From contig CAITUV010000053.1 in the NCBI GenBank assembly GCA_903895725.1, positions 62,001-126,000 of the forward strand: 64,000 nucleotides of DNA, given 5' to 3'. Positions 9,701-21,700 of the stretch are shown in pieces (within the stretch, counting starts at the first letter, position 1; every line of letters begins with the position of its first letter). The position numbers and the translations under genes are program-made. The DNA is from an uncultured Myxococcales bacterium (GTDB lineage: Bacteria; Myxococcota_A; UBA9042; CAIXZC01). Under the pieces are notes generated by a model. The model ran no database searches, had not been told where the DNA came from, and saw only the letters and a program-made list of their open reading frames with translations.

Positions 9701-12700
9701 CCGAGATGCAGGCGCCGGACCCGTTGCAGACCTTGCACAGGCCGCAGTCGTTGTCCGGATCCTGATTGACCAGGATATAGGAGCAGGTGCCGAGCTTCCC
9801 GGCCAGGTTGCACGCCTTGCACGTGTCGGTGCAGGCGGTGTCGCAGCAGTAACCGTCCACGCAGAAGTTGCTGGAGCACTGACTGTTGCCGGTGCAGGTC
9901 TGGCCGTTGGGCTTCTTGGCCGTGCAGACGCTGCTGATGCAGAAGTAGCCGGTGCAGCACTCGGCGTCGCTGCCGCACGTGGTGCGGCATGCGTTGCCCG
10001 TGCACGTGTAGGGGCAGCAGTCGAGCGTTCCGGCATCGAGGCAGTTGCCCGCCCCGTTGCAGGTATCGGTGTACTCAAGGACGTGGTCGCTGCAGGCCTG
10101 GGTCTTGCACACGGTGCCCGAGGCCCAGGTCCGGCAGGCACCGCTGCCGTTGCAGACTCCGTCGTAGCCGCAGGTGGCGGGGTCCTGCTGAGCGCAGTCG
10201 TTGAGCGGGTCGGTCCCCACCGGAATATTGGAGCAGAAGCCGAACCCGGAGCACATGGTGCAGGTCGGGCATTCGCCTTCCGGATCCGAGTAGCCCGGGT
10301 GGTAGGTGCACGTGCCTTCCTTGCCGGCGACGTTGCATGCCCGGCAGATACCGAGGCAGGAGGTGTCGCAGCAGAATCCGTCGACGCACTTACCGCTGGA
10401 GCATTCGTTGGCCGCGCTGCATGTGGCACCGTTGCTCTTCTTCTTCACGCAGGCCCCGCTGCCGCAGTAGTAGCCGGTGCAGCAACCGTTGTCGTCGGTG
10501 CAGGTAGTGGCGCAGGCCCCTGTACCGCACTTGTAAGGGCAGCAGGAGACGTCATCGCCACAGCAACGCACGTAGGCCGTGGCGGTCTTTGCGGTGCACT
10601 GCTTGGGCACTGCCGGCAGGCCTGTCGAGGCGCCGGCGCCGGTGTAGAAGGAATCTTCCGCACACTCGGAGATGGTCCAGACCCGGACGGCGTCGTAGGC
10701 ACATCCCGTGTCACGAGCCTCGTCACCGGCGAGCTCATCCCACGTGCAGAGGCGACCCCCGCGGCTGGCGCAGGTGGAGAGCGCCTGGTCGAATGTGACG
10801 AGACCCGAGCAGGGATCGGACTCGCCGCAGACGACCCCGGAACCGTAGTTGTCGGGCCAGCCCAACGTCGCACAATCCGACGAGGAGCCGGTGCAGCCGC
10901 CGTCACCGTTGCAGAACTTGGGAGGTCCCCAGGTGGTGCCGCCGCAGGTGGCGGCCTGGCAGATGGTGCCGCCGCTCCACTTGCGGCAGGCACCCTTTCC
11001 GTTGCACTGGCCGTCGAAGCCGCAGGTGGTCTGGTCCTGCGCGGTGCACTCGGCCTTGGGATCGGTTCCCTCCACGGCTGAGATGCAGGTACCCGCCCCA
11101 TTGCACACCTTGCAGGTGTTGCACTCCTTGGCGGGGTCGGTGTTGTTGCCCACGAAGCTGCACGTGCCGAGGAGGCCGGCCTGGTTGCAGGCACGGCACT
11201 CGGTATCGCAGGCGACGTTGCAGCAGTAGCCGTCGACGCAGAACCCGGAGAGGCACTCCTTGGCCTGTCCGCAAGTCAAGCCGTTGGCCTTCCTGGCCTT
11301 GCAGATACCGGCATCGCAGTAGTTGCCGGCGACACAGTCGGTATCGACGATGCACGAGGCAAGGCAGGCCGTTCCCGCAGGATTGCACTCGTAGGGCGAG
11401 CAATCGGTGGTCCCGGCATCGACGCAGGTCCCCGAGCCATTGCACAGGTCGGGCTTGTGCAGGACGTGGGAAGAGCAGTACTGGGCGATGCAGGTGGTAC
11501 CGCTCGTCCACAGGCGGCAGGCCCCCGAGCCGTTGCAGGTGCCGTCCTGCGCACAGCTCGAGACAGCCTGCTCGGAGCAGTCGTTGGCCGGGTCCGTTCC
11601 TGCCAGTGAGTTGGTGCAGGCCCCGGCACCGTTGCAGGTCTTGCAAAGGGCGCATTCGTCCTGCGGGTCATTTCCGGACGGGATGCTCGTGCAGGTGCCG
11701 AGACTTCCGGCCAGGGCGCAGGATGCACACAGCCCGGAGCAGGCGGTGTTGCAGCAGTATCCGTCGACGCAGTTGCCGCTGGTGCACTCGCTGGCCGTTG
11801 TGCAGGTGCTGCCGTTGGCCTTCTTGGCCAGGCAGGCTCCTGCCAGGCAGTAGTACCCCGTGCAGCAGTCGGAATCGGAGCCACACAGCGTCCCGCACCC
11901 GGTGCCGCTGCACTTGTACGGGCAGCAATCGATGACGTCCGCGCAGCAGCGGACGTTGGCCGTGGCGGAGCCGTCGGCCGTGCACGAGGAAACGCCCCCG
12001 CCGTTGCCCTGGCGGACGTAGTGCTGGTCTTCTCCGCACTCGGAGAGGGTCCAAACGGGCTGGCTGTCGTAGCCGCAGCCGGTATTGGCGGCCTCACCGG
12101 CGACGAGCTCGTCGACGGTACAGAGCCGTCCTCCGCGGGCCTGGCAGGCCGCTGCGGCGGAGGAGAAGGAGACGAGGCCGCTGCACGGGCTCGAGTTGCC
12201 GCACACGAACTGGGAGCCGCCGGTAGTCGGCCAGCCGAGGGCAGTGCAGTTGCTGGGCGGATTGACGCAGGTTCCCGAGCCGTTGCAGTAACGGGTCGGC
12301 GACAGGGTGCTGCCGGCGCAGGCCTGGTCGGAGCAGATTGTTCCTCCCGGCCAGTGGCGGCAGGCGCCCTTTCCGTTGCAAATCCCGGATAGACCGCAGG
12401 TGAGCGGGTCTTCGGAGGTGCAGTCGTTCTTCGGGTCGGTTCCGTCTGCGGCAGCGGTGCAGGCGCCGGCGCCGTCGCAGGCCTGGCACAGCGGGCACTC
12501 GGCGGATGGGTCGGTGCCGGCCGAGAGGAAGGTGCACGTTCCGGCCTTTCCGGCAACGTTGCAGGCCCGGCAGGTACCGGTGCAGGCGGTGTTGCAGCAG
12601 TAGCCGTCCACGCAGTTCCCGGAGAGGCACTGGTTGGCCGCTCCGCACGTGTCTCCATTGATCTTCTTGGCAGCGCACTGCGTTCCGGAGCAGTAGTACC

Positions 12701-15700
12701 CGGTCACGCAGTCGGCATCGGTGGCGCAGACGGCAAGGCACTTGGTGGCTCCGCACTTGTACGGCGAGCAGGAGGCCGAGCCGGAGTCGAGGCAGCCGCC
12801 GTTGCCGCTGCAGTAGTCCTCGGGGTACCACGTGGAGCCGGTGCAGGACTCGGTGTTGCAGACGGTGGAGACGCTCCAGAGGCCGCATGCGCCCGTTCCC
12901 GAGCAGAAGCCGTCCTGGCCGCAGGTGGACTGCGGTGCCGAGGCACACTCGGACTTGGGGTCGGTCCCCGCAGTGGCGGACTTGCAGAAGCCGCCGCCAC
13001 TGCAGACCTTGCACATGGCGCATTCGGTCTGGGGGTCGGTATCGTTGGCGATGAAGGTGCAGGTACCGAGGTTTCCGGCAATGTTGCAGGCCTTGCACAC
13101 GCCGTCGCAGGGGGCATCGCAGCAGTAGCCGTCGACGCACATTCCGGACAGGCACTGCCCGGAAGAGAGGCATCCCTGCCCGTTGGCCTTCTTGGAAACG
13201 CAGGCCCCGTTGACGCAGTAGTAGGCGGAGGAGCAGTCGGTATCCGTGGTGCAGGCGCTCAGGCAGGCCGTCTGGTCGGCCTTGCAGACGTACGGGACAC
13301 AGGAAGTGGATCCCTTGTCCTGGCAGGCTCCGGCCCCGTCGCACTGGTCGGGGGCAAAGAGCTGCTCTCCGAAGCAGTACTGGCTGGAGCAGGCGGTTCC
13401 GGCAGGCCACTTCCGGCAGGTTCCGGTACCGTCGCAGAAGCCGTCGAGCGAGCAGGTCGACTGCGAGGACTGCGGGCAGTCGTTGACCGGGTCCTGTCCG
13501 TTGGCCACGAGGACGCAGGCGGCAGCGGTACCGGCGCAGGCCTGGCACAGCGGGCAGTTGTTCTCCGGGTCGGTGCCGACAGCGTGGAAGCTGCACGTGC
13601 CCAACTTCCCGAGCAACGCGCACGACTCGCACGTACCGGCGCACGCCGTGTTGCAGCAGTAGCCGTCCACGCAGTTGCCGGACTGGCATTCGATGGCACC
13701 GGAGCAGGCCAGGCCGTTGGCCTTCTTGGCCACGCAGGCACCGTTGAAGCAGTAGTTGCCGGAGCAGCACTGTGCGTGCTGCGTGCACCCGGTTGCACAG
13801 GCCGTGCCGAGTGTATTGCAGCGGTACGGGCAGCATGAGCTGGACCCGCCATCGTTGCAGGCACCGCTCCCGCTGCACTTGTCGGGCGGGTACAGGGTGG
13901 TGTCGACGCAGGACTGGTTGCCGCAGGCGGTGGAATTGCTCCAGTACCGGCACTGGGCATTGCCGTTGCAGAATCCGTCGAGCCCGCAGGTTTCGGGCAG
14001 GCTCTGGCTGCAGTCGTCCTTGGGGTCGAGGCCGTTGCCGACCTTGACGCAGCTTCCGTTGCCGTCACAGACCCGGCACAGGCCGCACTCGGCCTCGGGG
14101 TCGGTCTGGCCGGCGTGGTGGGTACAGGTTCCCTCCCACCCGGCGACGGCGCAGCTTCGGCAGGTGCCGGTGCAGGCACTGTCGCAGCAGTAGCCGTCGA
14201 CGCAATTCCCGGAGAGACACTGGCCAGCGGAGGCGCAGGTCTCGCCCTGAACCTTCTTGGGCACGCACTGGGAGCTGTTGCAGTAGTTGCCCGCACAGCA
14301 GTGATCGTTGGACGAGCAGGTGGAGCGACAGCCGTCGCCGAGGCAGGTGTACGGGCAGCACGAGGCGTCGTCGGCGCAGCAGGCGACGTAGGCGAGGCCC
14401 GTCGTGGGAGTACACTCGTCGGGGATGGCTCCGAGATTGTCCGGGTTGCCCGGACCGGTGGTGAACGAGTCCTCCTCGCATTCGGTCAGCGTCCAGAGCC
14501 GCTGGCTGTCGTAGCCGCAGCCGCTCCCCTGGGCCTCCCGGTTGAGCAGCTCGTCGAAGGTGCAGAGGCGGCCGCCTCGGGTCTGGCAGATCTGGAGGGC
14601 CTGGACAAAGGTCACCGCACCGGCGCACGGAGCGGACTGGCTGCAGACCTGCTGCGAGCCGAAGTCGTCGGGCCAGAGCAGCGTTCCGCAGTTGCTGGCA
14701 GCGCCCACGCAGGTTCCATCTCCGTCGCAGTACTTCCCGGCCGTCACGGCTTCCCCGGCGCAGGACTGGGACTTGCACACGGTACCTCCGGGCCACTTGC
14801 GACAGGCGCCCTTGCCGTTGCAGGTGCCGTCCGTACCGCAGGTGCCGGGGGCGGAAGCCGCGCACTGGTCCTTCACGTCCTCCCCTTCGATCTGCAGCTT
14901 GCAGGAACCCGCTCCATTGCAGGCCTGACAGTGCCCGCACTCGTTGGTCGGGTCGGTGCTGTTGCCGATGAAGGTGCACACTCCGAGCATGCCCGCCTGG
15001 TTGCAGGCCTGGCAGGTTCCGGAGCACGCGACGTTGCAACACACGCCGTCGGTGCAGAAGCCCGAGGCGCACTCCTTGGAAACCGTGCATGCGCTGCCGA
15101 GCCCCTTCTTGGGCAGACATTCGCCCATGAGGCAGTAGTGGGTGGCGACGCACTCCGTGTCGAACGTGCAGGTCGTGGCGCACGTGGATCCGGCAGGGAG
15201 GCACTTGTACGGCGAGCAGGGCTTGCTCCCCCCGTCCTTGCACAGGCCGAGCCCGTCACAAAGGTCGGCGTAGTGCTGGGCGTTGCTGGCGCAGTAGGCA
15301 GCCAGGCACTGGGTCCCCGACTTCCAGAACCGACACTTGCCAGCACCGTTGCAGGCACCATCCTGGGAGCAGGTGGCCTCGGGCCAGGCCTCACACTCGC
15401 CCAGCGGGTCGGCGCCGTCGGCCACGGGCATGCAGGCGAAGTTGCCGTCGCACACCAGGCAGAGCGGACATTCGTTCTGGGGGTCGGTGTTGATGAGCTG
15501 GGCTTTGCACGTGCCCGGCGTGAGCGAGCAGGAAGCGCACGTCCCGTTGCAGGCGGTGTTGCAGCAGTAGCCGTCCACGCAGAAGTCGGAGAGACACTCG
15601 CGCTTCTGCGTGCAGGTATCGCCGTTGTTCTTCTTGCTGACGCAGACGTTGCCGAGACAGTAGTAGCCGGTAGCGCACTGCGAGTCGCTGATGCACGAGG

Positions 15701-18700
15701 CCGCACAGTTCAACCCGTCGGCGGCGCAGACGTACGGGGTGCAATCCACCTCACCCGAATCCACGCACGTGCCCGTCCCGTTGCACTGGTCTGCAGGGGC
15801 CTGGAACTGGCCGACGCACGTGGTCGGGCTGCACAACGTGCCGGACACCCACAATCGGCAGCTGCCGGAGCCGTCGCACTTGCCGTCGTCCTGGCAGGTG
15901 CTCTCCGGAGAAGCCGTGCACTCGTTCTTCACGTCGGTACCGGCCGGCTGGGCATGGCAGCTGCCGTTGCCGTCGCAGGCCTTGCAGAGGCCGCACTCGG
16001 CCTCAGGGTCCACATCGAGGCCGTACATGCTGCACGAGCCTTCCTTGCCGGCCAGGCCGCAGGAGCGGCAGCTGCCGGCGCAGGGGGTATTGCAGCAGTA
16101 TCCGTCGGCGCAGTTGCCGCTCTGGCACTGGGAAGCCGAGGTACAGGTCTGGCCGTTGGGCTTCGCTGCAACGCAGATTGTGGCCTCACAGAAGTATCCG
16201 GTCACGCAATGCTCGTCGGCCAGACAGGAGAAGCGACAGTCCGTCCCGAGGGCATTGCAGGCGTACGGAGCGCAGTCCTTGGTTCCGGAATCCGTGCAGA
16301 CGCCGCTGCCGTTGCAGAGGTCGGCAGGATAGAGTGTGTGGCCGACGCAGCTCTGGGCCTGGCACTGGGTCTCCGTGTTCCAGAGACGGCACAGGCCGGC
16401 GCCGTCGCACTCTCCGTCCTGGGCGCAGGTGCTGGTGGCCTGGGCTGTACACTCGTTCTTGGGGTCGGTGCCGGTGGGGGCCTTGTTGCAGGCCCCTGCA
16501 CCGTTGCAGACGGCGCACTTGCCGCACTCGGATGCCGGGTCGGTGCTGTTGGCAAACAGGGTGCAGACGCCGAGCAGCCCGGCCTGGGAACAGGAGCGGC
16601 AAAGGCCGGTGCAGTCGGTGTCGCAGCAGTAGCCGTCGACGCAGAAGCCGGAGTTGCACTGCGAAGCTCCCGTGCAGGCGTCACCGTTCGGCTTCTTGGG
16701 TTTGCAGGTGGAGTCGATGTCGCACCAGAAGGCCGGATCGCACTGGCTGTCCAGGGTGCAGGAGCCGAAGCAGCCGTCCGTGGCGGGATCGCAGGCGAAC
16801 GGCTTGCAGACCGCGCTGCCGCCATCGACGCAGGAGCCGATGCCGTCGCAATGATCGGCGTAGGCGACCACGCCTCCGGCGCACTGCTGCACCTGGCAGA
16901 CAGTTCCGGAGACCCACCGGGCGCAGATGCCGGTGCCGTCGCAGGTTCCGTCCTGGCCGCAGGTGGTGGGTGCGGAGGCCTCGCAGTCTCCCTTGGGGTC
17001 GGTGCCGGACGGGGCGCTCACGCAGGCGCCTGAAACATCGCAGACCTTGCATCCGCCACAGTCGCCTTCAGGATCGGAACCCGGGGTCTGGAGCTTGCAG
17101 GTGCCGGCGACGATGGAGCAGCTTCGGCATGCGCCGGTGCAGCCCTTGTCACAGCAGTAGCCGTCCACGCAGAACCCCGACAGGCACTCCTTGATCTGGG
17201 TGCAGGTCTCTCCGTTGGCCTTCTTGGCGACGCAGGTGTTCCCGAGGCAGTAGTAGGCCGCCTGGCAATCACCATCGTCCTCGCAACCGTTGAGGCAGTC
17301 GGTCCCGGTGGCGTCGCAGTGGTAGGGCTTGCACAGCTTGGTCCCTGCATCCGCACAGACCCCCTTGCCGTCGCACTGGTCGGCCACGTAGACCACGTCG
17401 GCCACGCAGGACTGCTGCATGCAGACCGTCCCCGAGGCCCAGACGCGGCAGGAGCCGGTGCCGTTGCACCAGCCGTCCAGGCCGCAGGCGGAGGCCGGAG
17501 TCCCGGCGCAGTCCTCCTTGGGATCCGCATCGGCGGGAACGGGCTTGCACGTACCGCTTCCGTCGCAGACCTTGCAGGCGCCACACTCGGACGCCGGATC
17601 AATGTCGGGCGCAAACAGACTGCACGTGCCTTCGCTTCCGACGATGCCGCACGACTCGCACACTCCGCCGCACGGGCCGTCGCAGCAGTAGCCGTCCACG
17701 CAGAAGCCGGACTGGCATTCTGCATCGCCGGCACAAGGCTCCCCGACGTCCATGAGCGGAACGCACTTGTGCTCGGGGTTGCAGTAGTAGCCGGCAACGC
17801 AGTCGGCGTGCTGGATGCAGAAGGTCCGGCAGTCGGTCCCCGCCGGGTTGCAGTTGTACGGGGAGCAGTCCACTGACGAGCCGGCCAGACAGACTCCCAG
17901 ACCGTCGCACTGGGAAGCTTGCATCTTCAGGTGGCCTTCGCATGCCGGATCCTTGCAGAACATGCCGGCACCCCAGAGGGCACAATTGCCGCTGCCGTCG
18001 CAAGTCCCCACGGTTGAGCATGTGGACACAAGAGTGGCGGCGCAGTCGTCCTTCGGGTCCGCACCGGCCGGAACGATGGAGCAGGCACCGGCCCCGTTGC
18101 ATACTTTGCACGGTCCGCACTGCTTGCTGGGATCGGTGCCGTTTGCCGCCTGGGAGCAGGTGCCGACCTTCCCGACCTCCACGCAGGACTGGCACACGCC
18201 TCCGCAAGGGGCGTTGCAGCACACGCCGGTCACGCAGAACGAAGAGATGCACTCGCCGGCGTCGCCGCAGGGTGCCCCATTGCCCTTCTTCGGCACGCAC
18301 GCCTTGTTCAGGCAGTAGTGGTCGGCCACGCAGTGTGCGTTCTCCGTGCACTCGGTGCGGCAGGCCGTTCCGAGCGCATTGCAGACGTAGGGAGCGCAGG
18401 ATGAGGTTCCGGAATCGACGCACAGACCGGTCCCATTGCAGCTATCTGCCGTGTGGAGCGTCTCGCCGGAGCAGGCCTGAGCCTGACAGATGGAGCCCGG
18501 GACATAGAGTCGACAGATACCGGTCCCGTTGCAGGTGCCGTCCTGCAGGCAGGTGGAGATGCCGTCGTCGGCACAATCGCCGCCCGGGTCGGTCCCGGCC
18601 GTGGCGTTGCCGCATGCCCCTGCCCCGTTGCAGGCCTGGCAAAGACCGCATTCGCCCGCGGGGTCGAGGCCGCCGGACACGAAGACACACGTTCCAGGAT

Positions 18701-21700
18701 TCTGAGCGCAGGTGCGGCACAGGCCGCCGCACGCTTCGTTGCAGCAGAAGCCGTCCACGCAGAACCCGGACTTGCACTCATTGCTGCCGTTGCAGGGGGT
18801 TCCGTTCCCGTTCTTGGAGACGCAGCTTCCAGCCGAGCACCAGTAGCCGGTCACGCACTGGTCATCGGTCTCGCAGGATGCCAGGCAGGCCGAGCCGAGT
18901 GAGTTGCAGACGTACGGAGAGCAGGCAATTGAGCCACCGTCCACGCAAACACCGGCACCATCGCAGGTATCTGCCAGGGAGAGCTGGGCCCCCGAGCAGT
19001 TCTGGGCAGCGCAGACGATTCCGGCAGGCCACTTGCGGCAGGCGCCGGCACCGTCACAGCTGCCGTCGGTTCCGCACGTGGTCTGCGCCTGACTGGAGCA
19101 CTCGTTGTGCGGGTCGGTTCCGGTTGCTGCCGGACCGCAGGCATAGGCGCCGGTGCAGGCCTGGCAGAAACCGCACTCGGTACCCGGATCGGTGCCGGTC
19201 GGCTGTGCAGTGCAGGTCCCCGGGTTGATGGCGCACGAGGCGCAAACGCCGGTGCAGGCGGTATCACAGCAATAGCCGTCCGCACAGAACCCGGACAGAC
19301 ACTGGGATGCATCGCTGCACGGCTTCCCGTTGGGTTTGCCGACGACGCACTCGGTACCGTCGCACCAGGCATCGGCAGCGCACTGCTCGTCGCTGAAGCA
19401 GTTGGTGAAGCAACCGAAGGTCCCGTTGCAGACGTAGGGGTGACAGAGTGTCGTGCCGCCATCGACGCAGGCACCTTTGCCATTGCAGAGGTCGGCGTTG
19501 TCCTGGACGCCGGCCGCGCAGGACTGATCCTTGCAGACGGTCCCCGAGAGCCAGTTCCGGCAGGTGCCGAGACCGTCACAGGTTCCGTCGAGCCCGCACG
19601 TGGCCTGGAGCGTAGCCGAGCAGTCGCCGGCCGGGTCATCTCCGGCGGCAACGTTCTTGCAGGCCCCGCTGCCGTCACAGACCTGACAGTTCAGGCAGTC
19701 GCCGTTGGGGTCCGTGTTGGCGGGAAGGAACGCACAGGTACCGAGCAGCCCGGGCACGGCGCAGCTCTGGCAACTCGCGGCGCACGGGGAGTTGCAGCAG
19801 TAGCCGTCCGCACAGAACCCGGAGAGACACTGCACACCCGAAGTGCAGGGCTGACCGTTGGGTCCCTTGTTCACGCAGACGCCGCCCACGCAAGTCCAGC
19901 CGGCGACGCAGTCCGCCGTATCGACGCACGAGGACAGACAGCCGAGGCCGTCGGGCTTGCAGATGTAGGGGGAGCAGTCGCTGGAGCCTGCGTCGACGCA
20001 GGTTCCCGCCCCGTCGCACAGATCCTTCTGGTAGAGGACGTGCCCTTCGCATTTCAAGGGATTGCACTCGGTGTTCTTGGGCCACAGCGAGCAGGTTCCG
20101 AACCCGCTGCACTGGCCCGTCTGCTTGCACGTGGACTGGTCGAAACCGGCGCAGTCGCCGGCCGGATCCTTGCCGGCCTGGACCAGGACGCACGAGGTGA
20201 TCCCGTCGCAGGCATAGCAGGTCGGGCAGTCGTTCTCCGGGTCGGAATCGACGGCATGGGGAGTACACTTGCCCAGGACGCCGGGGAGGTTGCAGGCCTT
20301 GCACAGGCCGGTGCAGGCGGAGTTACAGCAGTAGCCGTCCGCACAGAACCCGGACTGGCAGTCGGCCGGGTCGTCGCAGATCGTTCCGTCGGGCTGCTTG
20401 CCCTTGCAGACGCCCGCCTCGCAGTAGGCACCGGGGTCGCAGTCGGTATCCTTCTTGCAGGTCGTCGGGCAGACCGGCGAGGACTGGTTGACCTTACCGT
20501 CGCAATAGATGTTCTTGAAATAGCCGCAGTCCTTTGCCAGCACGGCCGCGGTGCAGCCCGTATCGTCGTCGACCGGCGTGGATCCGCAGATGGACTGGCT
20601 GCACGCCGGCTCGAACCGCCGCCCCTGGCAGTCGGAGGGCAACTCACACACCGCCACCAGAGTGTAATCCGGCGGACAGTTGGTTGCCTTGCTGCAGCAG
20701 TCACCGGAGGCGCAGCAGAACCCGTTCTGACAGTGGTTGGAAATGCAGTCGGAGTTCTCGTCGCAAACCGAGCCGTCGGCCAGGTCGAGCTCGCACTTCG
20801 AGTTGTCGCAGTGGGCAACGCCGTCGCACTGCCCGTCGAAGGCGCAGGCAGTCAGGCACTTGGGAACGGACTGATCCGACGTGCCCTTGCAGTAGATCCC
20901 GATGTAGAGGCCGCAGCCGTCGGCCAGGATGTCCTCGCCGCAGGCGCTGTCGTCCTCGACCGGGGAAGACAGGCAGATGAAGTTGAGGCAGGCCGCGTTC
21001 TGGCTATGGCCCTGACAGGTGTTGGGAGAGTCGCATGCCGGCGGCGACACGTAGCCTGCCGGGCAGGAGCCGACTAGGTCGCAGCAGTCACCGGAGGCAC
21101 AGCAGAAGCCGTTCTGGCAGTGGGACGAGATGCAGTCAGAGTGCTCGTCACAGGCCCATCCGTCCGGGACATCGGGCTGGCAGACGTCGTCACAGTGGCT
21201 GTCCGCGTCGCACTGAGAGTCCAGGGTGCAGGCAGTGGGGCAGACCGGAGCCGCCTGGTCGGCCTGACCGTTGCAATACAGGTCCTTGAAGTGGCCGCAG
21301 CCATCTGCGAGGGTCTTGGCCGTGCAGCCGGAATCGTTGCTGAGGGAGGACTTGCCGCACATGTAGTTCCAGCAGACGGCGGAGGAGTCGTGCCCCTGGC
21401 AGGTTCCCGGGTCATCGCAGACGTTGGACTCGGTGTACATGGCCGGACAGTTTGCCGCGGTCTCGCAGCAGTCCCCCTTCTGGCAGCAGAAGCCTCCGCT
21501 GCAGTGGCTGGACTTGCAGTCCGAGTCCTCGTCGCATTGGGAGCCGTCCTCGTAGTCGAGCTCGCAGACCTTGTCGCAGTGGCCATCTGCGTCGCATTCG
21601 GCATCGCTGGCGCAGGTGTTGGGGCACTTGGGCGCAATCTGGTCCACGGCTGCAGTGCAGATCTTGTCAAGATAGGCCCCGCAAGCGTCGGCCAACAGAT

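Larger units (their letters stand above)
7760..20405 (-). repeat. 22 tandem ~192-residue cysteine-rich modules in the giant gene
   Basis: Counted by the recurring CxSGxCxDGYCC core, 22 units run across the C-terminal half of the protein. Each has NGxxC, CxSGFCVDGYCC, CRSCxxAG, GTC, DPxxECGxC, CNGAGAC, TCGxDGxCNG, CRxW, DxCNGxGxC, CxPYxC and GYYCxxxxC in fixed order. DNA identity between units is clearly lower than protein similarity, so these are old duplications under selection. Boundaries are approximate. Confidence 0.85.
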
